Source: Azospirillum sp. RU38E
GTDB taxonomy: Bacteria > Pseudomonadota > Alphaproteobacteria > Azospirillales > Azospirillaceae
Length of the DNA: 64,000 nt
Assembly (NCBI RefSeq): GCF_900188385.1
Contig: NZ_FZOI01000004.1
Coordinates: forward strand, 248,001 to 312,000
Direction of reading: 5' to 3'
Shown: piece after piece, positions 49,739-58,540 of the stretch
Layout of the letters: each line of letters begins with the position of its first letter
How positions within the stretch are numbered: position 1 is the first letter of the stretch
Program-made: the position numbers and the translations under genes
The notes under the pieces: generated by a model
The model's input: the letters and a program-made list of their open reading frames with translations, nothing else
Told to the model about the DNA's origin: nothing
Database searches by the model: none

Positions 49739-51868
49739 ATGGTCAGCCACCCCGCTTCGTTTCGCCCTACCGGAGCCCGCCCTTTGCGCCCCGTCATCCT
49801 GTTCCCCCTTTTCGCCCCCATCACCAGCCTGCCGGGCCTGGGGCCGCGTCTTGGCAAGCTGGCGGAGCGGCTGGCCGGCCCGCATGTGGTGGATTTGCTG
49901 TGGCACAAGCCGGTGGGCATCGTCGACCGCATCGCCGTGCCGTCGATCAGCGAGGCGCCGGAGGGGCGCAATGTGGTGCTGACCGTGCGGGTGGATGGGC
50001 ATATGCCGCCGCTGGCCCCCAACCGGCCCTACCGCATCCGCTGCATGGACCATACTGGCCTGATGGATCTGGTTTATTTCCACATCAAGGGCGACTGGCT
50101 GAAGGAAAAGCTGCCTGTCGGCAGCCTGATCACCGTTTCCGGCAAGGCGGAATATTATAACAACCAGTTGCAGATCGCCCACCCGGACCATGCCGCCCCG
50201 GTGGAGGATGGCGCCCCCGCCACCTCTGCCGTGGAGCCGACATATCCCCTGACCGGCGGCCTGAACCCCAAGCCGCTGCGCAACGCCATCCAGGCGGCGC
50301 TGTCCCGCGCCCCACAACTGCCGGAATGGCAGGATGCCGCCTGGCTGAAGCGGCGCGACTGGCCGGATTGGCACAGTGCGCTGACCCGCCTGCACAACCC
50401 GGTGGATGAGGCGGATATCAACCCGCTCGGCCCCGTGCGCCAGCGTCTGGCCTATGATGAGTTGCTGGCCAACCAGTTGGCGCTGACCCTGGTGCGCGCC
50501 GCGCAGAAGAAGCTGGCCGGCCGCGTGGTGGAAGGTGATGGTCGCCTGCGCGCCCAGATCACAGCCGCCCTGCCCTATCAACTGACCCATGCCCAGGCCC
50601 GCTCCCTGGCGGAGATTTACGCCGACATGGCCCAGCCGTCGCGCATGTTACGGCTGTTGCAGGGCGATGTGGGCAGCGGCAAAACCGTGGTGGCGCTGAT
50701 GGCGCTGTTGAACGCGGTGGAAACCGGGGCGCAGGGGGCGCTGATGGCCCCCACCGAAATCCTGGCCCGCCAGCACGCCGAAACCCTGGCCCCCTTGTGC
50801 GATACAGCCGGCGTTCGGCTGGCCGTGCTGACCGGGCGCGACAAGGGCAAGGCGCGGGCGGCCTTGCTGGAAAAGCTGGCGGCGGGGGAGATCGACATCC
50901 TGATCGGCACCCATGCTTTGTTTCAGGAGGAGGTGGCCTTTGCCGATCTGGCGCTGGCGGTGATCGACGAACAGCACAAGTTCGGCGTTCACCAGCGCCT
51001 GCAACTGGCGGCCAAGGGGCGCGGGGTGGATACGCTGGTGATGACGGCGACACCGATCCCCCGCACCCTGACCCTGACCGCCTATGGCGATATGGATGTC
51101 TCCCGCCTGGATGAGAAGCCGCCAGGCCGCCAGCCGGTGAAAACCGTGGTGATGCATTCGGATCGGTTGGAAGAGGTGGTATCCGGCCTGCCCCGCGCCA
51201 TCGGTTCCGGCCAGCGCATCTATTGGGTGTGCCCGCTGGTGGATGAAAGCGAACAGGTCGATCTGGCCGCCGCCACCCACCGCCACGCCACCCTGCTGGA
51301 ACGGTTCGGCGACCGGGTGGGCCTGATCCATGGCAAGATGAAGGGGCCGGAAAAGGATGCCGTGATGGCCGCCTTTGCCGAGGGGCACCTGGATATTCTG
51401 GTGGCCACCACGGTGATTGAGGTCGGCGTGAATGTGCCGGAAGCCACCATCATGATCATCGAACATGCCGAACGGTTCGGCCTGGCCCAATTGCACCAGT
51501 TGCGCGGCCGGGTGGGCCGTGGTTCCGGTGCCTCCACCTGCCTGCTGCTCTATTACCAGCCGCTGGGGGAGGTCGCCCGCCAGCGCCTGCAGGTAATGAA
51601 GGAAACCGAAGACGGCTTCCTGATCGCCGAAAAAGACCTGGAACTGCGCGGTGCCGGCGAAATGCTGGGCACCAAGCAATCCGGCATCCCGGAATTCCGG
51701 CTGGCCGATGTCGCCGTGCATGGGGACTTGCTGGCGGTCGCGCGCGATGACGCCAAGCTGATCATCGAGCGCGACCCGGAACTGGCATCCGAACGCGGGG
51801 TGGCGCTGCGGACGCTGCTTTATCTGTTTGAGCGGGATGCGGCGGTGAGGTATCTTAGGTCTGGGTAA
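49739..51868 (+). CDS. recG: ATP-dependent DNA helicase RecG
   Basis: Superfamily 2 helicase that remodels stalled forks and Holliday junctions. The wedge/OB domain (GKAEYYNNQLQIAHPD) is followed by helicase motifs LLQGDVGSGKTVVAL (Walker A), a DEQH-type box (VIDEQHKFGVHQR), MTATPIPRTL and QLRGRVGRGSGAS. ATG 49739 gives 709 residues; TTG 49784 gives 694, starting LRPVILFPLFAPITSLPG, which fits the family better and avoids the 26-bp repeat. The C-terminus is intact. An AT-rich gene pair starts 19 bases downstream on the same strand and may be co-transcribed. Confidence 0.95.
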   Translation: MVSHPASFRPTGARPLRPVILFPLFAPITSLPGLGPRLGKLAERLAGPHVVDLLWHKPVGIVDRIAVPSISEAPEGRNVVLTVRVDGHMPPLAPNRPYRIRCMDHTGLMDLVYFHIKGDWLKEKLPVGSLITVSGKAEYYNNQLQIAHPDHAAPVEDGAPATSAVEPTYPLTGGLNPKPLRNAIQAALSRAPQLPEWQDAAWLKRRDWPDWHSALTRLHNPVDEADINPLGPVRQRLAYDELLANQLALTLVRAAQKKLAGRVVEGDGRLRAQITAALPYQLTHAQARSLAEIYADMAQPSRMLRLLQGDVGSGKTVVALMALLNAVETGAQGALMAPTEILARQHAETLAPLCDTAGVRLAVLTGRDKGKARAALLEKLAAGEIDILIGTHALFQEEVAFADLALAVIDEQHKFGVHQRLQLAAKGRGVDTLVMTATPIPRTLTLTAYGDMDVSRLDEKPPGRQPVKTVVMHSDRLEEVVSGLPRAIGSGQRIYWVCPLVDESEQVDLAAATHRHATLLERFGDRVGLIHGKMKGPEKDAVMAAFAEGHLDILVATTVIEVGVNVPEATIMIIEHAERFGLAQLHQLRGRVGRGSGASTCLLLYYQPLGEVARQRLQVMKETEDGFLIAEKDLELRGAGEMLGTKQSGIPEFRLADVAVHGDLLAVARDDAKLIIERDPELASERGVALRTLLYLFERDAAVRYLRSG
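49742..49767. repeat. 26-bp direct repeat, right copy
   Basis: Identical to 48461-48486. It lies at the extreme 5' end of the recG frame, encoding VSHPASFRP if translation starts at 49739. If RecG starts at TTG 49784, the repeat is non-coding. Confidence 0.8.
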
Positions 51869-51887
51869 AACTGGAGATTATATTATT

Positions 51888-53168
51888 ATGCATTACATTG
51901 ATCGCGTCCAGGTGGAAGGTTTTTGGAATGAATGGAGTATAGATGTTGATCTGCACTCTGATGTGAATTTTTTTATTGGGGAAAATGGCAGCGGAAAAAC
52001 TAACTTTATAAATATGGTAGCGGCATCACTTAATTCCGACTTTGCCACACTGGACAGGCTTGAATTTTCAAAAATCACTATTTACTTAAAAAGAAAGGAT
52101 TCAAAAAATTCTCCAAAGATAATTGTCTCAAAAAACAATAAAGAAATGGAGCCATATACTTCTATTAATTTTCAAATACAGCTATCAGATAACTCTGATC
52201 TAATTGATTTTAATTTAAATAAATTAATTGAGGATGACCGTATTATGCGTCACTATCCTCCAGAATTATATAGAAAAAATTTTCGCCGGCACCAATATTT
52301 GGTTAATGAAAAAATATATGAACTTATAAATACGACTTGGCTCACCATTAACAGAACATCAATGCAAAGGAACATAGATGATAAATCATTTGAAAATAGT
52401 GTAGACAAAAAGATAAGCGAGATTTCTGAAAATTTGGTGCGTTATTTTAGTTCACTGGAAAAACTCTCAAATGAGGAAATGACAAAATTTCAGGAAATTA
52501 TTTTTCTGTCTCTTCTGATGGAGCCACATTCAGATGATTTACGGAGTTCTGTAAGAAATGTTGACTTGGATGCAGAGCGTCATACACTCATCGAAATATT
52601 TAAAAAATTTCATATATCTGAAAATCAGTATTCAAGGAAAATTAACAGCCATTTTGATAAATTGAAATCGGCTCAAGGTCAGTCTGATTTGAAGCTTGAG
52701 GACATTATATCAGTAACGAATAGGCTGAGAATTCAATCTGTGCTGAAAGATTGGAGGCGTTCATTAGAGAGGCAGAATAATATTTTTTCTTTCCGGGACA
52801 AATTTCTAAACGTTGTTAACGAAATGCTTGCTGGAAAAGAACTAAAAATCAATGAAAAAAACGAGATTTATGCTAAAAGTAAGTCTCGCGGCTCTAAAGC
52901 AAACCTATCCATATATGAATTATCCTCAGGGGAGAAACAATTACTGATCCTACTGTCAGAGGCCTTGTTACAGAAATCAACACCATGGGTATATATTACA
53001 GATGAACCAGAGTTATCTCTGCATGTTCGATGGCAATCTGAGCTTATGGGCAATATCTTGCTTCTGAACCCTAATTGCCAAATTATATGTGCCACACATT
53101 CACCCGACATAGTAGGGCGGTTCAGTAACAAAATATTTAATATGCGTGACATTTTAAAGAAAAACTGA
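51888..53168 (+). CDS. AAA/ABC-type ATPase of a PARIS-like defence pair (AriA-like)
   Basis: A 426-residue ATPase of the RecF/OLD/SMC-like class. Walker A GENGSGKT (31-38), a long helical insert (about 110-330), signature LSSGEKQ (345-351), Walker B VYITDEPE (368-375) and His404 in CATHSPDIV. Unlike OLD proteins it has no TOPRIM domain; that role is filled by the next gene, 16 bases downstream. ATPase plus DUF4435/TOPRIM is the layout of PARIS, which senses phage anti-restriction proteins and aborts infection. Very AT-rich relative to recG, implying transfer. A GGAG ribosome-binding site is present. Confidence 0.75.
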   Translation: MHYIDRVQVEGFWNEWSIDVDLHSDVNFFIGENGSGKTNFINMVAASLNSDFATLDRLEFSKITIYLKRKDSKNSPKIIVSKNNKEMEPYTSINFQIQLSDNSDLIDFNLNKLIEDDRIMRHYPPELYRKNFRRHQYLVNEKIYELINTTWLTINRTSMQRNIDDKSFENSVDKKISEISENLVRYFSSLEKLSNEEMTKFQEIIFLSLLMEPHSDDLRSSVRNVDLDAERHTLIEIFKKFHISENQYSRKINSHFDKLKSAQGQSDLKLEDIISVTNRLRIQSVLKDWRRSLERQNNIFSFRDKFLNVVNEMLAGKELKINEKNEIYAKSKSRGSKANLSIYELSSGEKQLLILLSEALLQKSTPWVYITDEPELSLHVRWQSELMGNILLLNPNCQIICATHSPDIVGRFSNKIFNMRDILKKN

Positions 53169-53184
53169 TTCGGAGGATTTTACA

Positions 53185-54087
53185 ATGTTTATTCGAACAC
53201 CACAAGGTTTAAGCAATTTAAATAAATTTTTGGAAGTTGATATTATAGTTTTTGTTGAAGGAGGCACGCATAGCTATTCTTTAGATGAAGCAATGTCGGG
53301 GAAATTTAACGACGAGGCTATGGACATAAAATTTTGGGAAGGCCTATTTTCAATATTCGCCCCTCGTAAAAGGGTAGAATTTCGTGCTTTGGGCAGTTGC
53401 TATACTGTTCGACGGTTGGCAAGAAAAATATTAGAAGAAAATATTACTGGCGTAGTCTGTGCAACAGATAGGGACTACGATAATTATTTCTGGTCTGGAA
53501 AACAGATTTCTGGATGCATTACAACCTGGGGATATAGTTGGGAAAATGATGTGTGTAGCTCAGACAAGATGTTTAGAGAGTTATCACATTTTTCCCAAAA
53601 ACAAAATGAGAAAACAGATATTATAAATTTTTATTCTAAAATTTTAGAAAAAGAAAAGAATTCTATAAGAAAAATAATGTTCATGGATTACGTATTGTTA
53701 TGCGCTGGCATACACTTGATTCCCAGAGAAAAGCCTAGAAAATATATAGTGGAGTCACACATCGGCATTTTCTGCAATTATAAGTTAGCGTTCAAAAAAT
53801 ACAAAGATGAGAGAAGAAATCTGAAGTTCTCTATAGTTAACTCTCGAAACTTTCAAGCTAAAAATCTTATTCATAATAAAGATGTATGTGGTCACTTTTT
53901 AATGGAGTTCTATTTTATGATTTATTGCAAAATAATGCGGGACAAACTGAATATCCCAAACACAAGAAAAGATTTATTTATGCTTAACGCTATAAAACTT
54001 TTCAACGAAGACCTAAGATCAAATTCTACATCCGAGCTTTATTTTCACTACAGAGAGCAGTTTAAAAATTTGCGGATCGACTCATAA
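53185..54087 (+). CDS. DUF4435/TOPRIM-like putative nuclease of a PARIS-like pair (AriB-like)
   Basis: A 300-residue protein. FVEGGTHSYSL (Glu25) and GVVCATDRDYDNYF (Asp95, Asp97, Asp99) give the conserved Glu and DxD of the TOPRIM fold, and the following WGYSWENDVCS is characteristic of DUF4435. GGAGG precedes the ATG. In PARIS the TOPRIM protein is the effector released by the ATPase and cleaves tRNA; whether this homologue does so is inference. AT-rich like its partner. Confidence 0.75.
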   Translation: MFIRTPQGLSNLNKFLEVDIIVFVEGGTHSYSLDEAMSGKFNDEAMDIKFWEGLFSIFAPRKRVEFRALGSCYTVRRLARKILEENITGVVCATDRDYDNYFWSGKQISGCITTWGYSWENDVCSSDKMFRELSHFSQKQNEKTDIINFYSKILEKEKNSIRKIMFMDYVLLCAGIHLIPREKPRKYIVESHIGIFCNYKLAFKKYKDERRNLKFSIVNSRNFQAKNLIHNKDVCGHFLMEFYFMIYCKIMRDKLNIPNTRKDLFMLNAIKLFNEDLRSNSTSELYFHYREQFKNLRIDS

Positions 54088-54142
54088 TCCATATGGTCCT
54101 GACCATGTGGATCGGGGATATTGAACTGGCCAACCTGATAAC

Positions 54143-54241
54143 GCCGTCTTGCTACCTAGCGCGACCGGAAAAGACAGCCAACCGGATGATATAATTCGTG
54201 CCAGGGACCGGCTGGCTGATTATAAGAAAAAGGAAACGGCC
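54143..54241 (+). pseudogene. Possible remnant of a HigB-like toxin
   Basis: Immediately before the antitoxin and in frame with it, TGKDSQPDDIIRARDRLADY resembles the C-terminal helix of Gp49/HigB toxins (an E-I-x-x-A-x-x-R-x-x-DY pattern). Upstream the frame stops within 60 bases, at the edge of the AT-rich defence pair. It suggests the toxin was truncated by that insertion. Evidence is a short similarity only. Confidence 0.3.
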
Positions 54242-54532
54242 ATGATCGACACCAACCATGATCCGCTGGGTGACAGCTTCGAGTCTTTTCTTGAGAGCGA
54301 GGGCATCAAGGAAGAGGTCTATGGTGCCGCCATCAAGCGCGTCATTGCCTATCAACTGGAAGCGGCACGCGATGCCGCCGATATCTCCAAAACCGCCATG
54401 GCGCAGACCATGGAAACCAGCCGCACACAGGTTAACCGGGTACTAGACCCGGAAAATGTTGCCATCTCCCTGGAACTGCTGGATCGGGCGGCCAAGGCTG
54501 TTGGCAAACGGCTCCGGGTGGAATTGATCTGA
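54242..54532 (+). CDS. HTH (XRE-like) antitoxin-type regulator
   Basis: A 96-residue DNA-binding protein. The helix-turn-helix lies at about 40-75 (ISKTAMAQTMETSRTQVNRVLDP), followed by AISLELLDRAAKAVGKRLRVEL, as in HigA-type antitoxins. AAGGA precedes the ATG at 54242. No intact toxin is adjacent, so it may be an orphan. Composition is like the chromosome, unlike the AT-rich genes just upstream. Confidence 0.8.
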   Translation: MIDTNHDPLGDSFESFLESEGIKEEVYGAAIKRVIAYQLEAARDAADISKTAMAQTMETSRTQVNRVLDPENVAISLELLDRAAKAVGKRLRVELI

Positions 54533-54659
54533 GGTTCTTTCAGGTTGGCAGAGGCGGCAAGGCTACCCATTGCCGCCTGCCCATGATATAAATGGGCCGA
54601 TATTCCTATAAATATGCCCGCAAGCTCGGAAAGGCCCCCACCACAGCCCAGCGCCCCGC

Positions 54660-54767
54660 CTACGCAACAGTTTGTCGAAAACTGTTGCGTAGTGTTGCGC
54701 AGACCAGCCCAACCGGGAGCGACCCTGCGCAACATTTCATGCAAATCTGTTGCGTAGTGTTGCGCAG
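54660..54767. repeat. Two-module array of TGTTGCGYAG boxes with 65-bp period
   Basis: Each module has one reversed box, a 13-bp spacer, then two head-to-tail boxes TGTTGCGTAG and TGTTGCGCAG. Module 1: 54660-54669 reversed, 54683-54702 forward pair. Module 2: 54725-54734 reversed, 54748-54767 forward pair. The second is offset by exactly 65 bp. Module 1 also forms a 14-bp hairpin (54660-54692). Lies between the convergent ends of the HTH gene and a TonB receptor gene. It could be a protein-binding array or paired terminators. Confidence 0.75.
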
Positions 54768-54807
54768 GATATCGTTGGGGCGGCGTCACGCGGCTGGTCG
54801 GGCTGTC

Positions 54808-57021
54808 TCAGAACTCCACCCCGACGCGGATGCCGACTTCCCGCGGGGGGCCATAGAACTGGTTGCTGGAGGAAGAGGCCATGCCGGAGACATAGGATTT
54901 GTCGGTCAGGTTGGTGGCATAGAGTTCCACCCGCCAGCTATCCCGGTTGAGCGTGATGCGACCAGACAGCAGACCATAGGCCGACAACCGGTCGGAGATC
55001 GGCGAATAGCCGATATAGGTGTAGCGGGAGCCGAGATAGGCATAGTTCAGGCGCGGCACCAGGGTGGTCCGCTCATCCAGCTTGAACGTATATTGCGCGC
55101 CGATATTGCCGCTCCAACGCGGGGAATAGAGGTTGGGGCCCGCCTTGGTCACAGCCTGGAAGGGCGTGTAATTGAAGCAGACGGGCGGGGCGGAGGGGGC
55201 ACCCGGCGGGCATTGCGCCCCCAGCGTGCCGGGCGGCAAGGGCCGTGTATTGACATAGCCGACCCCGCCTTTGAGTTCGGAATCCACAAAGGAAAGCCCG
55301 CCATCGAATTTGAAGCCACCAAACTGGCCTTCCACCTGGGCTTCAAACCCCTTGATGGTGGCGTCGGTGATATTCTCGATGCCGGCCTGACCCGTGGCCG
55401 TATTCAGGATATCGAACTGGAAGTTCGAATAATCATTATAGAAGGCGGCCAACTGGGTACGGATATGCCCGGCGAACAGGGTGGATTTCCAGCCCGCCTC
55501 GTAATCCCACACGGTTTCCGGGCTGAAGGTCGATTCCGTCGAATTGAAGCCGCCGGGCTTGTAGCCACGGGCGGCGAAGACATAGAGCAGATTATCGTCA
55601 TCCAAATAGAAATTCACATTGGCCTTGCCGGTATAGACCGTCTCCTTATAGGAGCCCGACAGGTCGGTCACCGGCAGGCCACCGGGGGGAAATCCTGGAA
55701 TGCCGGCGCCAATGACAACATCGCCCTTGCCATCCGTTTTATAGTGGGAATAGCGCCCACCCAGTTGCAGCTCCACCTTCTCGGTCAGGCGATAATTGCC
55801 CTGGGCGAACAGGCCGGTGGTGGTGCGCTTGTTCTGCGGCGTGATGTGGGTGGGAAAGCCGCCCGCTGTCTCGTGGATACGGACATCAATATCATTGCGC
55901 TGGAAATACCCGCCGAGGATCCAGTTGAACCGGTCCTCCTCTGGGGAGATCAGGTTCAATTCTTGGCTATATTGCTTTTCATTGGCGTAATAGTCCCAGA
56001 CGATTTCGCCCCCAAGACGGGCCGGCGCCTGCGAACCGTCAATGTCATCCAGGCTGTTGACGGTCTTGCTCTGATAGCCAGAAACCGAACGCAGCAGGAT
56101 ATCGTTGGCGAAGGTCTTCTTCAGTTCCAGGCTGGTGATGAAGGCCCGTTCGCGGTGCGAGGTCGGGGTATCAAAGCTCAAGGTGTCGCGGTCGCGCGGC
56201 GCATAGGAGGCGAAATAGGTGCCGGGGATGGGCTGATAGGCATAGCCGCCCGTCTGCATATCATTGAACTGCACCTTCAGCAGGGCCTGGAAACCGTCCG
56301 TCTGGTGCAGCAGCCCGACACGCCCGCCCTTTTCATCCAGCTTGCCGGCCTTGTTATGGAAGGGGCCGGTATCCTTGTAATAGCTGTCATGGCCCCGCAT
56401 GAAGCCGGCGACACGCAGCGCCATGGTGTCGCTGATCGGCGCGCCGGTGGCCGCCTCCACCGCATAATTATTGTCGGTGCCATAGGAGGCGGTGGCATAG
56501 CCGCTCCGGCTGCCCAGTTCAGGACTGCGGGAGGTGAGGAAGATGGCCCCACCGGTGGAATTGGACCCGACCAGGGTACCCTGGGGCCCGCGCAGCACCT
56601 CCACCCCCGCCAGATCATAGAAGCTGTTGAACTGCACGATGGGCGGCTGGAACAGCCCGTCGACATAGGTGGCAACGCCGGCCGTGGCATTGGGGGAGTT
56701 ACTGGCCAGCCCGATGCCACGGATATTCACCGACTGGGTCTGCCCGGCATTGGTGATGGACAAGGAAGGCGAAGCACTTTGCAGATCGGCCATCTGGACA
56801 ACGGCCTTGGCCTCCAGTTGCCCGGGGTCCAGCGCCGTGATGGCGATGGCCACCTTTTGCAGGTTTTCCGACCGCCGCTGGGCGGTCACCACAATTTCTT
56901 CCAGCGCGAACGCTTCCGGTTCGGCACTGGCCGGTGCCGCCGTCTGCGCCAGCGCCCCGGTATTGATGGCCGTCGTGGCCAGCAAACCCAGAACAAGAAC
57001 CTTTCCATTGATGCGTTTCAT
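54808..57021 (-). CDS. TonB-dependent receptor (no STN domain)
   Basis: Outer-membrane receptor of 737 residues. Signal peptide to LAQ-TA (about 26), TonB box EEIVVTAQRR (about 41-50), plug with VEVLRGPQGTLVGSNSTGG, then a barrel ending with VGIRVGVEF, with the expected terminal Phe. The sphingomonad-style plug (NIRGIGLASNSPNATAGVATYVDG is read at 95-120) is often linked to uptake of organic substrates, not iron. A serine hydrolase and a LuxR regulator follow upstream on the same strand, suggesting a dedicated uptake/breakdown module. Confidence 0.92.
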   Translation of the reverse strand: MKRINGKVLVLGLLATTAINTGALAQTAAPASAEPEAFALEEIVVTAQRRSENLQKVAIAITALDPGQLEAKAVVQMADLQSASPSLSITNAGQTQSVNIRGIGLASNSPNATAGVATYVDGLFQPPIVQFNSFYDLAGVEVLRGPQGTLVGSNSTGGAIFLTSRSPELGSRSGYATASYGTDNNYAVEAATGAPISDTMALRVAGFMRGHDSYYKDTGPFHNKAGKLDEKGGRVGLLHQTDGFQALLKVQFNDMQTGGYAYQPIPGTYFASYAPRDRDTLSFDTPTSHRERAFITSLELKKTFANDILLRSVSGYQSKTVNSLDDIDGSQAPARLGGEIVWDYYANEKQYSQELNLISPEEDRFNWILGGYFQRNDIDVRIHETAGGFPTHITPQNKRTTTGLFAQGNYRLTEKVELQLGGRYSHYKTDGKGDVVIGAGIPGFPPGGLPVTDLSGSYKETVYTGKANVNFYLDDDNLLYVFAARGYKPGGFNSTESTFSPETVWDYEAGWKSTLFAGHIRTQLAAFYNDYSNFQFDILNTATGQAGIENITDATIKGFEAQVEGQFGGFKFDGGLSFVDSELKGGVGYVNTRPLPPGTLGAQCPPGAPSAPPVCFNYTPFQAVTKAGPNLYSPRWSGNIGAQYTFKLDERTTLVPRLNYAYLGSRYTYIGYSPISDRLSAYGLLSGRITLNRDSWRVELYATNLTDKSYVSGMASSSSNQFYGPPREVGIRVGVEF

Positions 57022-57128
57022 GGTCCCGCACTCCCTGTCTTCTTGATTTTATCTTGATTTATTTGGGCTTTTCGCCCCGTAGGGGCGCTCCTTTCTGGAG
57101 CAGCCCCCGCTTGACAAAACCCTCCCGC

Positions 57129-58352
57129 TCAGCGCGGTTTCCAGGCCGACACCGCCTCCAGGAAGGCGCTGGTCTCCTCATGCGGGCCCATATCGTCATT
57201 GGGGAAGTAGCTGAGCTTCACCACAACGGTGCGGGTCGCCCGGTCGACGAAGATATACTGGCCCTGCAGCCCGATGGCCTGGAAGGCATGATCATTAGGA
57301 ATCCACCATTGATAGCCATAGCCCGGCCCCGGCCCGCCGGTGGCCTTGGTGGATTCGCGCACCCATTCGGGGGAGACGATCTGATGGCCGTTCGCCTGCC
57401 CGTCCTGCAGCATCATCTGGCCGATACGGGCGAAATCCCGCGCCGTGGCGTTGAAACCCGCCCCATTGAATTCGCGCCCCACACCGGGCTGGCCATCCAT
57501 GATGAAGAATCCGTCGCGCTCCGCCCCCAGCGGCTCCCACAGGCGCTGGGCGGCATAGGCGGCAACGGTGCTGCCGCCGCTGACCCGTTCCAGCAGCCAG
57601 CCCAGCACGGCCGTATCAATTGTCTTATAGGCCCAGACCTCGCCCGGCTTGTGCTGGCGCTTGATGGTACGCGCCGCATCGGCAAAGCGGACGACATTGC
57701 GCACCAGCGCCTGTTCATGGTTGCGGGCGGCCGCCCCCGGATTGGCGAAGTCGTAGCGTTCTTCGTACTCCACGCCGGAACGCATCTGCAAAATCTGCCG
57801 GACGGTGACACCATCATAGCCGCCGCCCTTCAGCTCGGGCAGATAGGTGGTGATGCGGTCATCCAGCGACTTGATGCGCCCTTCCTGCACCGCACAGCCG
57901 ATCAGGATCGCCGTGATGGATTTGGTCACCGACCAGGCCATGAAGCGCGTCTGCTGATTGGTATTGTTGCGGTAGATTTCAGAGACGATGCGCCCATCCT
58001 TCATCACCAGCAGCGCGTTGGTGTAGGTGCGGTCCAGGAACTGTTCCGCCGTATATTGCTGGCCCTTGTAGGAATAGCTGAGATCCAGCGGATGGTCCGC
58101 CTTGGGCAGTTCCCAAACCGCACCCGACCGCGCCACCGTGCGGGTGGTGAACAGCTGGTCCATGGAATGGAATGTCAGGGCGTTGACATCCGCATCATTC
58201 ATCTTGCGCCGCAGATCCTGCACCGGGCCGGGCACGGTGGAGGGCGGCAGCGACGGGTCCGGGGCCGGTGCGGGATAGGCCAGGGCCAGGTAAGGCACAC
58301 AGGCGACTGCCAGCGCCACGGCACCCCGACGCAGAATTCGACCAGCTCTCAT
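57129..58352 (-). CDS. Serine hydrolase of the beta-lactamase (class C-like) superfamily
   Basis: A 407-residue protein with an exported N-terminus (AVALAVACVPYLALA). The nucleophile lies in WSVTKSITA (SxxK, about 148-151). WAYKTIDTAVLGWLLERVSGGS supplies the Tyr region, and YGYQWWIPN stands where the KTG-like motif is expected. Family members include esterases, amidases and penicillin-binding-like enzymes. Position between a TonB receptor and a LuxR regulator suggests hydrolysis of an imported ester or peptide. The substrate is unknown. Confidence 0.87.
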   Translation of the reverse strand: MRAGRILRRGAVALAVACVPYLALAYPAPAPDPSLPPSTVPGPVQDLRRKMNDADVNALTFHSMDQLFTTRTVARSGAVWELPKADHPLDLSYSYKGQQYTAEQFLDRTYTNALLVMKDGRIVSEIYRNNTNQQTRFMAWSVTKSITAILIGCAVQEGRIKSLDDRITTYLPELKGGGYDGVTVRQILQMRSGVEYEERYDFANPGAAARNHEQALVRNVVRFADAARTIKRQHKPGEVWAYKTIDTAVLGWLLERVSGGSTVAAYAAQRLWEPLGAERDGFFIMDGQPGVGREFNGAGFNATARDFARIGQMMLQDGQANGHQIVSPEWVRESTKATGGPGPGYGYQWWIPNDHAFQAIGLQGQYIFVDRATRTVVVKLSYFPNDDMGPHEETSAFLEAVSAWKPR

Positions 58353-58391
58353 AACTCCCCCTTGATTGGCGGCAACAGGTTTGACGGAAAG

Positions 58392-58422
58392 CCAGGGCCG
58401 GCGCTTCCAGCGTGCCGGCCCT
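58392..58422. terminator. GC-rich hairpin between the regulator and hydrolase genes
   Basis: CAGGGCCGGC and GCCGGCCCTG around an 11-base loop, 40 bases before the hydrolase start. Could be a leader structure; no T tract. Confidence 0.4.
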
Positions 58423-58510
58423 GCTTCGGTGCCTGTATTGTTGGGGGTGTTACGGATCGGTCGCGGCTCCCATATGGGATACTATCGCGATGATATTCCG
58501 GAAAATCGGT

Positions 58511-58533
58511 GGCGGCCGTTCTGAACGGCCGCC
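58511..58533 (-). terminator. Terminator-like hairpin after the LuxR gene
   Basis: GGCGGCCGTTC/GAACGGCCGCC nearly perfect palindrome, 8 bases past the stop on the minus strand, followed by ACCGATTTTCC. Confidence 0.6.
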
Positions 58534-58540
58534 CACCCGC

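Noticed and set aside
48461-49767. The 26-bp repeats as ends of an insertion sequence
   Set aside because: The TGTCAGCC start recalls some transposon ends, but the copies are direct, not inverted, and no transposase is present.
54592-57057. 821-codon open frame on the plus strand
   Set aside because: It is the antisense shadow of the TonB receptor gene on the minus strand; it lacks any recognisable domain and reflects high-GC codon bias.
57054-58493. 479-codon open frame on the plus strand
   Set aside because: Antisense to the serine hydrolase, whose SxxK active site and signal peptide make the minus strand the coding one.
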